64,000 bases of DNA from Sphingobium sp. AP50 (GCF_900109095.1 NZ_FNYZ01000023.1:1-64000); one strand, 5' to 3'. Positions 34,450 to 44,950 are shown, counted from the first letter of the stretch. Program-made: numbers and translations. The notes: a model not told the origin generated them from the sequence alone.

Positions 34450-37406
34450 GCGGACCGGCCCAGCGCTTCCGTCTGGACACCGGTGGACTGATCGACAGGA
34501 GCCGGCCGCTCTCCTTCACCTTCGGAGGGCGCAGCTATATCGGTTTTGAAGGAGATACTCTGGCGTCGGCGCTGCTTGCCAACGGCGTGCGAGTGCTAGG
34601 CCGATCCTTCAAATATCATCGGCCCCGGGGCATATTGGGCGCCGGTGTCGAGGAACCCAATGCCCTGATGCAATTGGGAAGTGGGAATCGCTCTACACCT
34701 AATATCCGGGCAACCGAAGTGGAATTGTTCGATGGCCTGACGGCGGTGGCCGTTAATTGCTGGCCCAATGTCAATTTCGACATTGGGGGCGCCAACAATC
34801 TGTTTTCCTGCTTTTTGAGCGCAGGCTTCTACTACAAGACATTCATGTGGCCAGACTGGCACCTTTATGAAACCATCATCCGCAAGGCGGCCGGACTAGG
34901 GAGGGTGCCCAAACTGCCCGATCCCGACCGCTATGAGACGCGCTATGCGCATTGCGATGTGCTGGTGATCGGATCGGGAGCGGCCGGGCTTGCCGCTTCC
35001 CGCGCCGCGGCCCGGTCGGGTGCACGAGTGATCCTGGTCGAGCAGGATGGCATTTTGGGCGGAAGTCTGAACTGGGACGCAGAACCGATCGACGGCAAGT
35101 CGGCCGCGCAATGGATTGCCGAAAGCGCCGCGATGTTCGAGGCGGAGCCGGAAATGACCGTGTTGACCCGCACGGCGGCGGTCGGATATTTCGACCATAA
35201 CGCGCTGACGCTGATCGAACGGCTGGCCTGGGATCCGAATAGCCTGACAAGGGACGGTGCCACTGCATGCCGTCTGTGGCAGGTGCGCGCGAAGCAGGTG
35301 ATTCTGGCGACGGGGGCATTGGAGCGCCCGATCGCCTTTGGCGGCAACGATCGTCCGGGCGTGATGCTGGCGTCGGCCGTGCGCGAATATCTGATGCGCT
35401 ACGCCGTGGCGCCGGGACGACGCGCGGTGCTGTTCACCAATAACGACCATGGCTATCGGACAGCCTTCCAGTTGCTCGATGCGGGCGTGCAGGTGGCGGC
35501 GGTCGTCGACCCGCGGCAGGCACCAGCGGATTTTGTGCGGGCCTTGGGCGCGCGCAATGTCGCGGTTCACCCCGGGGCGGTCATCTGCGACACCAAAGGC
35601 TATAAGGGGCTGTCGTCTGTTCAGTTGCGCGACAGTTCGGGCAAGACCCGCTGGATCGACTGCGACCTTCTGGCGATGTCTGGCGGCTATAATCCGACGG
35701 TCCATCTTTATTGTCAGGCGGGAGGCAAACTCGCCTATGACGAGAATAAGGCGTTTTTTGCGCCAGCATGGGTCGGACAGGCGGTCACGCCGGTCGGCGG
35801 TGCCGCTGGTGCGATGGATCTGCCAGCCTGTCTGGCAGAGGGCCACCAGGCAGGGTTGGAGTGCGTGACGGGCCTTGGTTTCGACGCGGAGGCAAGTCCG
35901 CCGCGCGCCGCAGCCGGAAGGGTGGCGCAGGCCATGGAACCGCTATGGTCAGTGAGGGGCGGAAGGAACAAGGCGTTCGTCGATTTCCAAAACGATGTTT
36001 CCGTGTCAGATATCGCGCTGGCGAAGCAGGAAAGTTTCGTCTCGGTCGAACATTTGAAACGCTACACGACGCTCGGCATGGCGGCCGATCAGGGCAAGAC
36101 GTCGAACGTCAACGCTCTGGCCATCATGGCGTCGCTGACCGGGCGATCGATCGGGGAAACCGGCACTACGCGTTATCGCTTCCCCTTTACCCCGGTTCCG
36201 CTGGGTAGTTTCCGGGGTGCGGCTACGGGCAAATTGTTCCGCCCGTTCCGTACCATGCCTGGGCATCGCCGCCACGCCGCCCATGATGCCGCGTTCGAGG
36301 ATTATGGCGGCTGGCTGCGCCCCGCCTACTACCCGCTGCCCGGCGAGACGCCGCATGCGGCGGAACAGCGCGAAGCCCTGTTGGTACGAAACGGGGTGGG
36401 GCTGTTCGAAGGTTCTCCGCTGGGAAAGATCGAGGTGAAGGGACCGGACGCGGGTAAATTCCTCGACCTCATCTATGCGAACACCATGTCGACCCTGAAG
36501 GCCGGGCGATGCCGCTATGGCCTAATGCTCAACGAATTGGGCGTCATCATCGATGACGGTGTTACGGCGAAGTTGGCGGACGATCATTATCTGGTAGGCA
36601 CGACCGGCGCGGGCGCAGACCGCATCGCTGCTTGGTTGGAAGAATGGCTGCAATGCGAATGGCTCGACTTCGATGTGATCGTCGCGCCCATATCGACCAG
36701 CTGGGGGGTGCTGACGATCAGCGGACCGGCGGCGCGCGACTTGCTTCAGGCACTGGGCACGGATTTTGCCGTCGATGCTTCGGCCTTCCCGCATATGAGC
36801 TTCGTGGAAGGTCATGTCGCGGGCATCCAGGCGCGCGTTTTCCGGGTCAGCTATACCGGCGAAATATCATATGAGATCAACGTGCCGAGCTCTCAGGTCG
36901 AGACCCTGTGGGACGCCGTGATGAATGCCGGTAAGCCACATGGCATCGCGCCGGTCGGCGTGGATGCGTGGATGGTCCTGCGAACCGAAAAGGGTTTCCT
37001 GCATATCGGCGCGGATACCGATGGAACTACCTCGCCGCTCGATGTCGGCTGGGGCCATGTCCTAAAGAAGAAATGCGATTTTGTCGGCAAACGGTCGCTG
37101 CTGCGGCCCAATGACCAGTCGCATCACCGGCTGCAACTGGTCGGCCTTCGCGCGCAGGATGGAACGCAGGCGCTGCCGGTCGGCGCGCATATTGCCGCGC
37201 CGGCCGGATCTGCCGGAAGCGCGGGATTCGTCACCTCTTCGAGCTTCAGTCCGATATTAGGCAGGGGGGTGGCTATGGGCATGCTGGCCGGTGGCATGCG
37301 GCGGCGGGGCGAAACGGTGATGGTGATGACAGATCAGGGGCATCGCCCGGCCGAGGTCGTGGCGCTGGCCGCTTATGATCCGTCGGGGGAGCGTTTGAAT
37401 GGCTGA
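34446..37406 (+). CDS. soxA: Sarcosine oxidase, alpha subunit
   Basis: A 986-residue subunit. The ATG at 34446 (MSGPAQRFRLDTGGLIDRS) overlaps soxD. The domains are an N-terminal 2Fe-2S-like region (GRSYIGFEGDTLASALLANG then RSFKYHRPRGI), an NAD-binding pyridine-nucleotide fold (VLVIGSGAAGLAASRAAARS), and a C-terminal GcvT-like tetrahydrofolate domain (GLFEGSPLGKIEVKGPDAG, RVFRVSYTGEISYEINVP). The folate domain catches the released one-carbon unit as 5,10-methylene-THF. It overlaps soxG by 8 bases. Confidence 0.93.
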   Translation: MSGPAQRFRLDTGGLIDRSRPLSFTFGGRSYIGFEGDTLASALLANGVRVLGRSFKYHRPRGILGAGVEEPNALMQLGSGNRSTPNIRATEVELFDGLTAVAVNCWPNVNFDIGGANNLFSCFLSAGFYYKTFMWPDWHLYETIIRKAAGLGRVPKLPDPDRYETRYAHCDVLVIGSGAAGLAASRAAARSGARVILVEQDGILGGSLNWDAEPIDGKSAAQWIAESAAMFEAEPEMTVLTRTAAVGYFDHNALTLIERLAWDPNSLTRDGATACRLWQVRAKQVILATGALERPIAFGGNDRPGVMLASAVREYLMRYAVAPGRRAVLFTNNDHGYRTAFQLLDAGVQVAAVVDPRQAPADFVRALGARNVAVHPGAVICDTKGYKGLSSVQLRDSSGKTRWIDCDLLAMSGGYNPTVHLYCQAGGKLAYDENKAFFAPAWVGQAVTPVGGAAGAMDLPACLAEGHQAGLECVTGLGFDAEASPPRAAAGRVAQAMEPLWSVRGGRNKAFVDFQNDVSVSDIALAKQESFVSVEHLKRYTTLGMAADQGKTSNVNALAIMASLTGRSIGETGTTRYRFPFTPVPLGSFRGAATGKLFRPFRTMPGHRRHAAHDAAFEDYGGWLRPAYYPLPGETPHAAEQREALLVRNGVGLFEGSPLGKIEVKGPDAGKFLDLIYANTMSTLKAGRCRYGLMLNELGVIIDDGVTAKLADDHYLVGTTGAGADRIAAWLEEWLQCEWLDFDVIVAPISTSWGVLTISGPAARDLLQALGTDFAVDASAFPHMSFVEGHVAGIQARVFRVSYTGEISYEINVPSSQVETLWDAVMNAGKPHGIAPVGVDAWMVLRTEKGFLHIGADTDGTTSPLDVGWGHVLKKKCDFVGKRSLLRPNDQSHHRLQLVGLRAQDGTQALPVGAHIAAPAGSAGSAGFVTSSSFSPILGRGVAMGMLAGGMRRRGETVMVMTDQGHRPAEVVALAAYDPSGERLNG

Positions 37407-37926
37407 GGTAAAATGGGCGATCGGGGGATCGAAGCTCTGGATTCGTCAAGCGCCGGTAGCGCGGATATCCCTTCTGCGCGTGCGCAAGCCAACTCAGGCT
37501 CTGTTAGATAGTTATGCGGCGGTGCTGGGACATGCGCTGCCGCAGGGGATCAACATGGCGGTCGGGATTGATCCACGGATTATGTCGCTGGCACCCCATG
37601 ACTGGATGATCGTGGGCGATGCACAGCCGCCGCTTAACACGGTTGATACGGGCGCATCACTTTGTCATGCCGCTGATGTAACCGAGGGGCGCACCTTGTT
37701 CGAGATCGGCGGCGGCCTGGCCCGAAGCCTGCTCGCCAAGGGAACGAGCATCGACCTTCATCCACGGAGTTTCTGCGCTGGCCAATGCGCGCAGACCCTG
37801 TTCGCCCAGACGCGCCTGTTGATCGAATGCGTTTCCGATGCGCCACTGTTCAATGTCTATGCCGATCGCAGTTACACGAGCCACATGATCGACTGGTTCG
37901 AAGACGCGATCAAGGAATTCAACTGA
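37399..37926 (+). CDS. soxG: Sarcosine oxidase, gamma subunit
   Basis: A 175-residue subunit with the SoxG features VARISLLRVRKPTQALLDSY, LAPHDWMIVGD, VTEGRTLFEIGGGLARSLLA and SFCAGQCAQTLFAQTRLLI. The ATG lies inside the last codons of soxA (8-base overlap). It contacts the alpha subunit in the heterotetramer. purU follows 10 bases later. Confidence 0.9.
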   Translation: MAEVKWAIGGSKLWIRQAPVARISLLRVRKPTQALLDSYAAVLGHALPQGINMAVGIDPRIMSLAPHDWMIVGDAQPPLNTVDTGASLCHAADVTEGRTLFEIGGGLARSLLAKGTSIDLHPRSFCAGQCAQTLFAQTRLLIECVSDAPLFNVYADRSYTSHMIDWFEDAIKEFN

Positions 37927-37936
37927 AAGTTCGACT

Positions 37937-38812
37937 ATGGATCATTCTCAGAAGACATATATTCATTTGTTGCGCTGCCCCGATCGCAGGGGGATCGTCT
38001 CTACCGTTTCGGGTTATCTGTTCGACAATGAAGCGTCGATCGTCGAATCCAGCCATTATCATGACGAGTCGACCAGCGTCTTCTACATGCGCACGGTCTA
38101 TCGCGATGAGGGCGGAAAAATGGGTTCGCTTGACGCGTGGCGGGCGGGTTTTGAGCCGATCGCCGTGCAGTTCGACATGGACTGGGAACTGCATGACGCC
38201 TCGGTGAAGCCGCGCGTTCTGATCGCCGTGTCGAAATTCGGCCATTGCCTGCAAGATCTTCTGCATCGCTGGAAGGCCGGACTGCTGAACATCGACATAC
38301 CTGCCATCATCTCCAATCATGACGACATGCGGTCCTTTGTCGAATGGAACGGCATACCCTATCACCATCTTGCCGTGAGCAGAGACAGCAAGGCGGGACA
38401 GGAAGGCAAGATCATCGATCTAGTCAAGGATCTGGACGTCGATCTGGTAATTCTTGCCCGCTATATGCAGATTCTTTCGCCTGACCTTTGCGCCTTTCTT
38501 TCGGGCAAGTGTATCAATATCCATCACAGCTTCCTGCCCAGCTTTAAGGGCGCCAAGCCCTATCACCAGGCGCATGCGAGGGGGGTGAAGATGATCGGCG
38601 CGACCGCCCATTATGTGACCACGGATCTGGATGAGGGACCGATCATCGAACAGGATGCGGTCAAGGTTTCTCACATGCTGAGCGCGGAACAGCTGGTGAA
38701 TGTCGGCCGCGACATCGAATGTTCTGTGCTGGCTCGCGCCGTGTCCTGGCAGTCGGAACATCGCATCATCATGAATGGCAACAAGACCGTCGTCTTCGCG
38801 CCGCAGCGGTGA
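37937..38812 (+). CDS. purU: Formyltetrahydrofolate deformylase
   Basis: A 291-residue enzyme hydrolysing 10-formyl-THF to formate and THF, which regenerates THF for the N-demethylating sox enzymes. It has an N-terminal ACT domain (IHLLRCPDRRGIVSTVSGYL) and a formyltransferase-type domain with the catalytic Asn-His in CINIHHSFLPSFKGAKPYHQ and the Asp in YVTTDLDEGPIIEQD. The location right after soxG is common for sarcosine oxidase operons. Confidence 0.93.
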   Translation: MDHSQKTYIHLLRCPDRRGIVSTVSGYLFDNEASIVESSHYHDESTSVFYMRTVYRDEGGKMGSLDAWRAGFEPIAVQFDMDWELHDASVKPRVLIAVSKFGHCLQDLLHRWKAGLLNIDIPAIISNHDDMRSFVEWNGIPYHHLAVSRDSKAGQEGKIIDLVKDLDVDLVILARYMQILSPDLCAFLSGKCINIHHSFLPSFKGAKPYHQAHARGVKMIGATAHYVTTDLDEGPIIEQDAVKVSHMLSAEQLVNVGRDIECSVLARAVSWQSEHRIIMNGNKTVVFAPQR

Positions 38813-38892
38813 GCACAGGCAGAACCGCTTTATGCTGATGCAGATGGACATGGCTGCGGACGGCTGGATCGTCCGGCATATTCGGAGGATGT

Positions 38893-39595
38893 ATGACGGC
38901 CAAACGCATTGACAACGCGCACTCGCGACCAGATCGCGGGCAGAGTTGAAAGGCCGCACACGGAAACTGGCCGATCAGGGTTCTCCGCCGGTCGGATTGG
39001 CAGTCCTGCTGGTCGGAGACGATCCTGCCTTGGAAGGCTACGTCCGCAACAAAATAAAGGCTTGCGAAAAGGCAGGCATAGCATCTTTCTACCAAAGTTT
39101 TGCGGCGACGGCATCGACCGCAGGACTGGTCGATGCCATCGCCGAACTCAAGCCGACGACGTAGTATATGGCATATTGGTCCAGTTGCCCCTGCCGCCCC
39201 ATGTCGACTTCCACCGGGTTATGACGACAATCGCGGTGGAGAAGGATGTCGACGGCTTTCATCTCTACAATGTCGGCGGTTTAATGACGGGAAGCGTGAT
39301 CGTCTCGCCCTGCACCCCTATTGGTGTCGTCAAACTGCTGGAAAGCGAGGGCGTGCCGATCGACGGCCAGAATGTCGCGGTCGTCGATGTCGGCATTAAT
39401 CATCTGCTCGATGGACGGATCATCGGGGACCTCGATTTTGAAGGCTTGGCGCAGAAAGCATCGGAAATAATCCCGGTCCCCGGCGGCGTGGGGCCGATGA
39501 CCGTCGACATACTGCTGGACAACACCATCGCTTTCGCTGAACGAACGTGGGCGGTGGGGGTGCAGGAGACGCGTAGGAAGTTCGCCAGCGCTTGA
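38893..39595 (+). pseudogene. folD: FolD remnant: two frameshifts and a deleted NADP domain
   Basis: The N-terminus MTAKRID starts at 38893; the family sequence continues in another frame as ALATRSRAELKGRTRKLADQ and VLLVGDDPALEGYVRNKIKA, then a second shift near 39151 leads to DDVVYGILVQLPLPPHVDFH and KDVDGFHLYNVGGL. After GQNVAVV (about 39388) the text jumps to DVGINHLLDG and IPVPGGVGPMTVDILLDNT. About 70-80 residues, including the GRSxxVGxP nucleotide-binding segment, are missing. Methylene-THF dehydrogenase activity is therefore not possible from this copy; a chromosomal folD elsewhere must serve. Confidence 0.85.
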
Positions 39596-39602
39596 TCATG
39601 CG

Positions 39603-39616
39603 ATACAATTATGTAT
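39603..39616. promoter_or_regulatory. ATACA-N4-TGTAT operator before dimethylglycine dehydrogenase
   Basis: ATACAATTATGTAT with perfect arms, extended to CGATACAATTATGTATCG (18-bp full inverted repeat). TTGATC at 39592 and TATCGT at 39614 could be a promoter with a 16-base spacer covering the site. It lies 153 bases before the ATG at 39769. Confidence 0.65.
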
Positions 39617-39768
39617 CGTATGTCTCGGCCATGAAGGTCATTTCATATGGACGAGTAAACAAATCAGCCAAAACGGTAATGCAGGCATAATAGAGTGCGT
39701 GGTCGCAATGCCAGCCGCCGTCACATTTTTGCGGGGCGCTTGGCTGTCCTGAGTGGAGAAAGAATTTC

Positions 39769-42186
39769 ATGAAAACGCATACGCGTGTAGCAGTGATCGG
39801 CGGTGGGGTCGTCGGGTGCAGTGTTCTCTACCATCTGACGAAGCTCGGCTGGACCGATGTCGTCCTGATCGAGCGCAAGGAACTGACGGCCGGGTCGAGC
39901 TGGCACGCGGCCGGGGGCTTTCATGCGTTGAACAGCGATCCGGGCATCGCCAAGCTACAAAGCTATACCATTGCTCTGTACAAGGAAATCGAGGAACTGT
40001 CCGAGCAGAGCGTCGGCATGCACATGACCGGCGGTCTCAACATCGCCGCGACGCAGGCCCGCTGGGACTTTCTGCGTGCGGATTTCGCTCGTCATCGTGT
40101 GCTTGGCCTGCAAACCGAACTGGTCGGGCCGGAGGAGATCAAGCGCCTTTGCCCGCTGATCGACGTCACCGACGTTCACGGCGCGATTTACGACACGCAT
40201 GAAGGACATGTCGATCCCTCCGGCGTGACCTATGCCTATGCGAAGGCGGCCAAGCTAAACGGCGCGGAAATCTACCGACACACGAGGGTTATGGACCTGC
40301 AACCGACCGGGCGCGGCTCGTGGCGGGTCATAACCGACAAGGGGGAAATTGAGGCCGAGCATGTCGTGAACGCGGCGGGCCTGTGGGCGCGCGAAATGGG
40401 CGCCATGGTCGGCGTTCACCTGCCGCTGGTGCCGATGGAGCATCATTATCTGCTGACGGATGATCTGCCCGAGATCGATGCGTTGGATCATGAACTGCCT
40501 CTGATCCTCGATCTCGACGCGGAAATCTACATGCGTCAGGAGCGCAAGGGCATGCTCGTAGGCGTTTACGAAAAGGAAGCCACGCCGTGGGCTGTCGGGG
40601 GTACGCCCTGGGACTATGGCGAGACCGAACTGCTCGAACCCCAGCTGGATCGTCTGAGCGATGCTCTGATCAAGGGCTATCAGCGCTTTCCGGCGGTGGC
40701 GGAGGCAGGCATCCGTCGCATCGTTAACGGACCGTTCACCTTCACGCCTGATGGCAATCCGCTGGTGGGCCCGGTACCCGGCGTGCCTAATTACTGGTCG
40801 GCCTGCGGCGTCATGGCGGGCTTCGCCCAAGGCGGCGGCGTCGGTCTGTCGCTCGCCCAATGGATCATCGACGGCGAACCGGAGGTGGACATTTTCGCCA
40901 TGGACGTCGCTAGGTTCGGTGACTATGCGACACCAACCTATGTGGCGGACAAGGCGAAGGAATTTTATTCAAACCGGTTCTTGCTGGCTTATCCCAACGA
41001 ATATTGGCCCGCGGGACGTCCATGCCGGACCGACGCGCTTTATGATCAGCTGAAGGCGAAAAATGGCGTGTTTGGTGTCAGCTACGGTATTGAAATTCCG
41101 CTCTACTTCGCTGCGGATGGCGAGGAAGCGGTGGAAACGCCGACACTGAAGCGGTCCAATGCCTTTTTTTCGGTCGCGGCGGAAGTGGCCGGCGTGCGCG
41201 ACGGTGTTGGCGTGTTCGACAGCTCGTCCTTCGCGAAATATGAGATCAGCGGGCCTCGCGCTGCGCAGGCGCTTGATCGGCTGATTACCAATAAACTGCC
41301 TTCTGTTGGGAGGATCAGGCTGGCGCCGCTGCTCGGAGAAACCGGCCGGCTGATGGGCGATATGACAGTGATGCGGCTGGCCGAAGACCGGTTCATGCTG
41401 TTCGGATCGGGCTATCTCCAAAACTGGCATGGCCGCTGGTTCTCCGAGCATCTGGCGGGGGCGGACGTGATTGTCCGCAACCTGACGAACGAACAGGGCG
41501 GCCTCATCCTGATGGGACCGCGTTCGCGGGAATTGCTGGAGCGGGTGACGGCGATGGATCTGACGCCCACAGCGTTTCCATTCATGGCGGTGCGCGAAGG
41601 CGATGTCGGTTTCGCGCCGGCGACGGTGGCGCGGCTTTCCCTGTCGGGCGAGCTGGGCTTTGAAATTTATGTGCCGGCGGTCAATCTGCGCTCCGTCTAT
41701 GCCGCGATCGAGCAGGCGGGTGCCGACCTCGGTCTGGTGGATTTCGGGCTTCACGCGCTCAATTCCATGCGGCTGGAAAAGGGCTTTGGTGTCTGGAGCC
41801 GCGAGTTCAGTCGTGATTATATCCCATCGGCGGCCGGGCTTGACCGGTTCGTCGCATTCGACAAACCCGATTTTATCGGGCGCGACGCGGCACTGGCGGC
41901 CCGCGAAACGCCTTCAGCCCAGATGCTGGTGCTTATGACGGTTGATGCTACAGATGCGGACGCCGCAGGTTATGAGCCGGTCTGGCTGGGCGATGAGCGC
42001 GTCGGCTTCGTGACCTCTGGCGGCTATGGTCATCGTACCGGGACCAGTCTTGCGATGGGTTATGTCGACCGCGTGGTGGCAGAGAGCGATCAACCCTTGG
42101 AAGTTTCGGTGCTCGGCGAACGCAGGACGGCCCGGATCGTGCGAGGGGCGCTTTACGATCCGGAAAACCGGCTCGCTCGCGCCTGA
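39769..42186 (+). CDS. Dimethylglycine/sarcosine dehydrogenase (FAD-GcvT fusion)
   Basis: An 805-residue fusion of a DAO-type FAD domain and a tetrahydrofolate-binding GcvT domain, as in dimethylglycine and sarcosine dehydrogenases. The FAD fold starts RVAVIGGGVVGCSVLYHL; SSWHAAGG contains His46, the position that covalently binds FAD in the family. The GcvT half shows VFDSSSFAKYEISGPRAAQ, RLSLSGELGFEIYVPA and NSMRLEKGFGVWSREF. It should oxidatively remove an N-methyl group and load it on THF. It is coupled to an MFS carrier 3 bases downstream. The exact substrate (dimethylglycine, sarcosine or a bulkier N-methyl amino acid) cannot be told from sequence. Confidence 0.88.
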   Translation: MKTHTRVAVIGGGVVGCSVLYHLTKLGWTDVVLIERKELTAGSSWHAAGGFHALNSDPGIAKLQSYTIALYKEIEELSEQSVGMHMTGGLNIAATQARWDFLRADFARHRVLGLQTELVGPEEIKRLCPLIDVTDVHGAIYDTHEGHVDPSGVTYAYAKAAKLNGAEIYRHTRVMDLQPTGRGSWRVITDKGEIEAEHVVNAAGLWAREMGAMVGVHLPLVPMEHHYLLTDDLPEIDALDHELPLILDLDAEIYMRQERKGMLVGVYEKEATPWAVGGTPWDYGETELLEPQLDRLSDALIKGYQRFPAVAEAGIRRIVNGPFTFTPDGNPLVGPVPGVPNYWSACGVMAGFAQGGGVGLSLAQWIIDGEPEVDIFAMDVARFGDYATPTYVADKAKEFYSNRFLLAYPNEYWPAGRPCRTDALYDQLKAKNGVFGVSYGIEIPLYFAADGEEAVETPTLKRSNAFFSVAAEVAGVRDGVGVFDSSSFAKYEISGPRAAQALDRLITNKLPSVGRIRLAPLLGETGRLMGDMTVMRLAEDRFMLFGSGYLQNWHGRWFSEHLAGADVIVRNLTNEQGGLILMGPRSRELLERVTAMDLTPTAFPFMAVREGDVGFAPATVARLSLSGELGFEIYVPAVNLRSVYAAIEQAGADLGLVDFGLHALNSMRLEKGFGVWSREFSRDYIPSAAGLDRFVAFDKPDFIGRDAALAARETPSAQMLVLMTVDATDADAAGYEPVWLGDERVGFVTSGGYGHRTGTSLAMGYVDRVVAESDQPLEVSVLGERRTARIVRGALYDPENRLARA

Positions 42187-42188
42187 CC

Positions 42189-43481
42189 GTGAAGGAGGAG
42201 GGCGCCCTGCCTCGGCATGATCCGGACCGCTGGTATGTACTGCTGGTGCTGATGTTGGTATATACCCTCAACATTGCGGACCGCTTCGTCGTGTCGACTC
42301 TGATTGAGCCGATCAAGGCGGAGTTCGAGTTGAGCGACGGAGCAGTCGGTCTGTTGACCGGTGCTGCGATGGCGGTGTTCTACGTCGCGGCGGGCGTTCC
42401 CCTTGGCTTGGTTGCCGATCGCACCAGCCGCATGCGGCTTATCGTTTTCTCCCTGACCGCCTGGTCGGCGCTGACCGCCTTGTGCGGCATGACGCACAGC
42501 TTTGCACAACTGCTGGTAGCACGGATCGGCGTTGGCATCGGTGAGGCTGGTGGCACGCCGGCCTGCCAATCGTTGCTGGCGGACAAATTTCCGCCCCGGG
42601 CGCGGGGCTTTGCCCTTACCCTCTTTGCGTTGGGGGCCGCCTTGGGGGCGGCATTGGGTTCGTCACTAGGCGGTTATCTGTCCGACCATTATGGCTGGCG
42701 TACGGTATTGATCGTTTTCGGCGCACTGGGCCTGCCGCTCGCGGTGCTGGTTGCGCTGACCGTGCGGGAGCCGCAACGGGGACGGCTAGACGATGCACCC
42801 CTAGCGCGGACTGTGCGGTTGCGGACCACGCTGGCGTTCGTCGGGCAGCAGCGGTCGCTGTTGCATGTCATCGCGGGGGCGACCGTGGTCACCTTCTGGG
42901 GATGGGGTCTGCTGTGGTGGACTCCGTCTTTCCTGATGCGTAGCTACAACATGTCCCTCCAGCAGAGCGGCGAGCTTCTGGGATGGATGCATGCTGTGGG
43001 AGGAACGGGCGTGACGCTTGGCACCGCCTGGGTCATGAAGTTCCTCCAGCATCGTCATCCGCGCTGGCAGACGCGCTTCGTCGCGATCGCCACGGTCCTT
43101 CCGACCTTCCCTTCAACCCTGGCTTATGCCACGGTTTCACCGGGGGTCGCAATCGGTGCGATGTGGCTTTTCGTGCCGTTGATCTATCTTTATATCGGCC
43201 CGACGCTGGCGCTGGCGACCAATCTCGTTCCGGCAACGATGCGGTCGTTGACCTGCGCGTTCATTGTTTTTGCCGCCAATGTCGCCAATCTGCTGATTGC
43301 CCCGCTTGCCATTGGCGCGCTTTCCGACCTTGTTGCGCCGCATCTGGCCGACCCGTCCCATTCGCTGCGCTGGGTCTTGGTCGGGACCAGTCTGACTGGA
43401 TTCTGGGCGGCGTGGCATTATTGGCGAGCCGCGCGGGGGTTGCAGGAAGAATTGGCGCGAGCAGGCACCGCGCACCTCTGA
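42189..43481 (+). CDS. MFS transporter, spinster-like (copy 1)
   Basis: A 430-residue carrier with 12 predicted membrane segments. It starts with GTG at 42189, 3 bases after the dehydrogenase stop. It shows YTLNIADRFVVSTLIEPIKA, GVPLGLVADRTSRMRL (the loop 2-3 motif) and GIGEAGGTPACQSLLADKF. It is a paralogue of the carrier at 52938. As part of the demethylase operon it likely moves the N-methylated substrate across the inner membrane. Confidence 0.85.
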   Translation: MKEEGALPRHDPDRWYVLLVLMLVYTLNIADRFVVSTLIEPIKAEFELSDGAVGLLTGAAMAVFYVAAGVPLGLVADRTSRMRLIVFSLTAWSALTALCGMTHSFAQLLVARIGVGIGEAGGTPACQSLLADKFPPRARGFALTLFALGAALGAALGSSLGGYLSDHYGWRTVLIVFGALGLPLAVLVALTVREPQRGRLDDAPLARTVRLRTTLAFVGQQRSLLHVIAGATVVTFWGWGLLWWTPSFLMRSYNMSLQQSGELLGWMHAVGGTGVTLGTAWVMKFLQHRHPRWQTRFVAIATVLPTFPSTLAYATVSPGVAIGAMWLFVPLIYLYIGPTLALATNLVPATMRSLTCAFIVFAANVANLLIAPLAIGALSDLVAPHLADPSHSLRWVLVGTSLTGFWAAWHYWRAARGLQEELARAGTAHL

Positions 43482-43607
43482 CTGGAGCATCCTGCGAAGG
43501 GGTAGGAGAAGGTTCGCGCTTAAGAAGATGCTGCACAAGAACTGGCGAGCGCTTCACGCGTCTGATCAAACCGCAGCGCGCTCTAAGGGCGCGGTTCACT
43601 CACCCAC

Positions 43608-44950
43608 CAGAGAAGCGCTCCTGGGTAGAGGAGGTGCTTGCAGGGTCCGCGCGATAAATGCCTTGGCATCCTTGTCAAACGCCTCGTGCGGAACGCATTG
43701 GTCTGAATCATAATGAACGACTGTAAGCTGGTCCTTGCGTTCGGCCGGAATCTGCGCCGCGACATAGTAGACGCCGACGGGCGGGCTGGCCCAGTCATAA
43801 TAGCCTTCCCCGAGAAAGACGTGGACGCCCTGGGCGACGATTAGGTGAAAGGCCGGGAGGATGATCTCGATCCCGATGCCCACGGGCGCCTGTTCCAGAC
43901 CCATGCCCCATTAGACCCGCATCCAGTCCGAAAAACCGTCTTTACCGGCCAGCCGCCACCAAATGGCCCGGCATAATAGTCGCTTGACGTCATACCCAAT
44001 GTCCGGTTGAGAAGCGGACGCTCCGCCAAACCGGGATGGGCATTGCACTGTGGCATCAGCGCCGCGTCATAGGCGCCCGTCTGGAGTGGCCAGGCGATAC
44101 GGGTGTTGTGGAAGCTGATCGATTTGCCTTGATCGCGCAGCAATTCGTTGGCGAGATCTTCCGCCCCGACCTTCAGGCCATAGCGTTCGATCACTTCGGG
44201 ACGCAGGCCGGAGTAGCGCGCCATCTCGCGGGCGATCCGATGGCGGTCCTCGGCCGGGAGCATATTGCCCTTGGCAATGGCAGGCAGGTAAACGTCATAA
44301 GCCCATTCCCGCGCCTGCGCAGACGACTTTGTCGCGATCAGTCTGAAGATCGGCGGTCAGCTTGCCATGGGCTTGCGCGATCACGGCAAAACCAGGGATC
44401 AGATTGGCGTAATAGCTGTCGGACCCGATCGTCGCCAGACTCAAGCCCTCGGCCGACACGATGACGCCACGAATCGGGATGCCACGGCCAAGTGCCGCGT
44501 CGGCCACCATGATCGACCGAACGCTGGCCCAGCTGCCGCCGGTCAGGAAGATCGGCGCGTCGGTCGTCTGATAGCGTCGCAGGTAAAGGCGGACGATGTC
44601 CACCATCGGATCCCGTTCCGCCTTGATTCCCTAGAAAAGAGGCGCAAATTCGGGCTTGCTGATGCGACTATAGCCCGTCCCCACAGGATGGATCAGCACT
44701 ATGTCGGTCGATGCCAGCATGGTGTCGGGATTGTCGATTAGGCTTGCCCGGCCATTCTCCGTTTTGTTGATTAGCGGAGTCGATTCGCTGAGCGATGCGG
44801 CGCCCCCGGCCCGCCTGGAAAGGAGAAGGTGACTGGACGGGGCGGAGTGGTATCGGGTTGATCGGCGGTATAGGAGACAAAATAGATATGGCAGTCTCTT
44901 ACCGCGACGCGTCATCCAAAAGACGTAAAAAACCCGCACACGCGGTATAG
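43608..44950 (-). pseudogene. S10-family serine carboxypeptidase, decayed (copy 3)
   Basis: Family segments are spread over three frames: FVSYTADQPDTTPPRPVTF near 44880, then STDIVLIHPVGTGYSRISKP up to an in-frame TAG at 44631-44633, then PIFLTGGSWASVRSIMVADA, later EDRHRIAREMARYSGLRPEV, and QLTVVHYDSDQCVPHEAF near the end. The nucleophile motif is GGSWA in place of GESYG. With at least three frameshifts and a stop it is dead. It is the last member of the minus-strand operon that begins with the intact S10 copy 4. Confidence 0.8.

Noticed and set aside
34896..35846. 316-codon minus-strand open frame inside soxA.
   Set aside because: Antisense shadow of the well-conserved sarcosine oxidase alpha subunit.
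37937..42186. Tetrahydrofolate-dependent O-demethylation cluster, as in dicamba degraders, because of purU and folD.
   Set aside because: No O-demethylase or metF is present; the flavin-dependent sarcosine-type oxidases explain the folate genes better.
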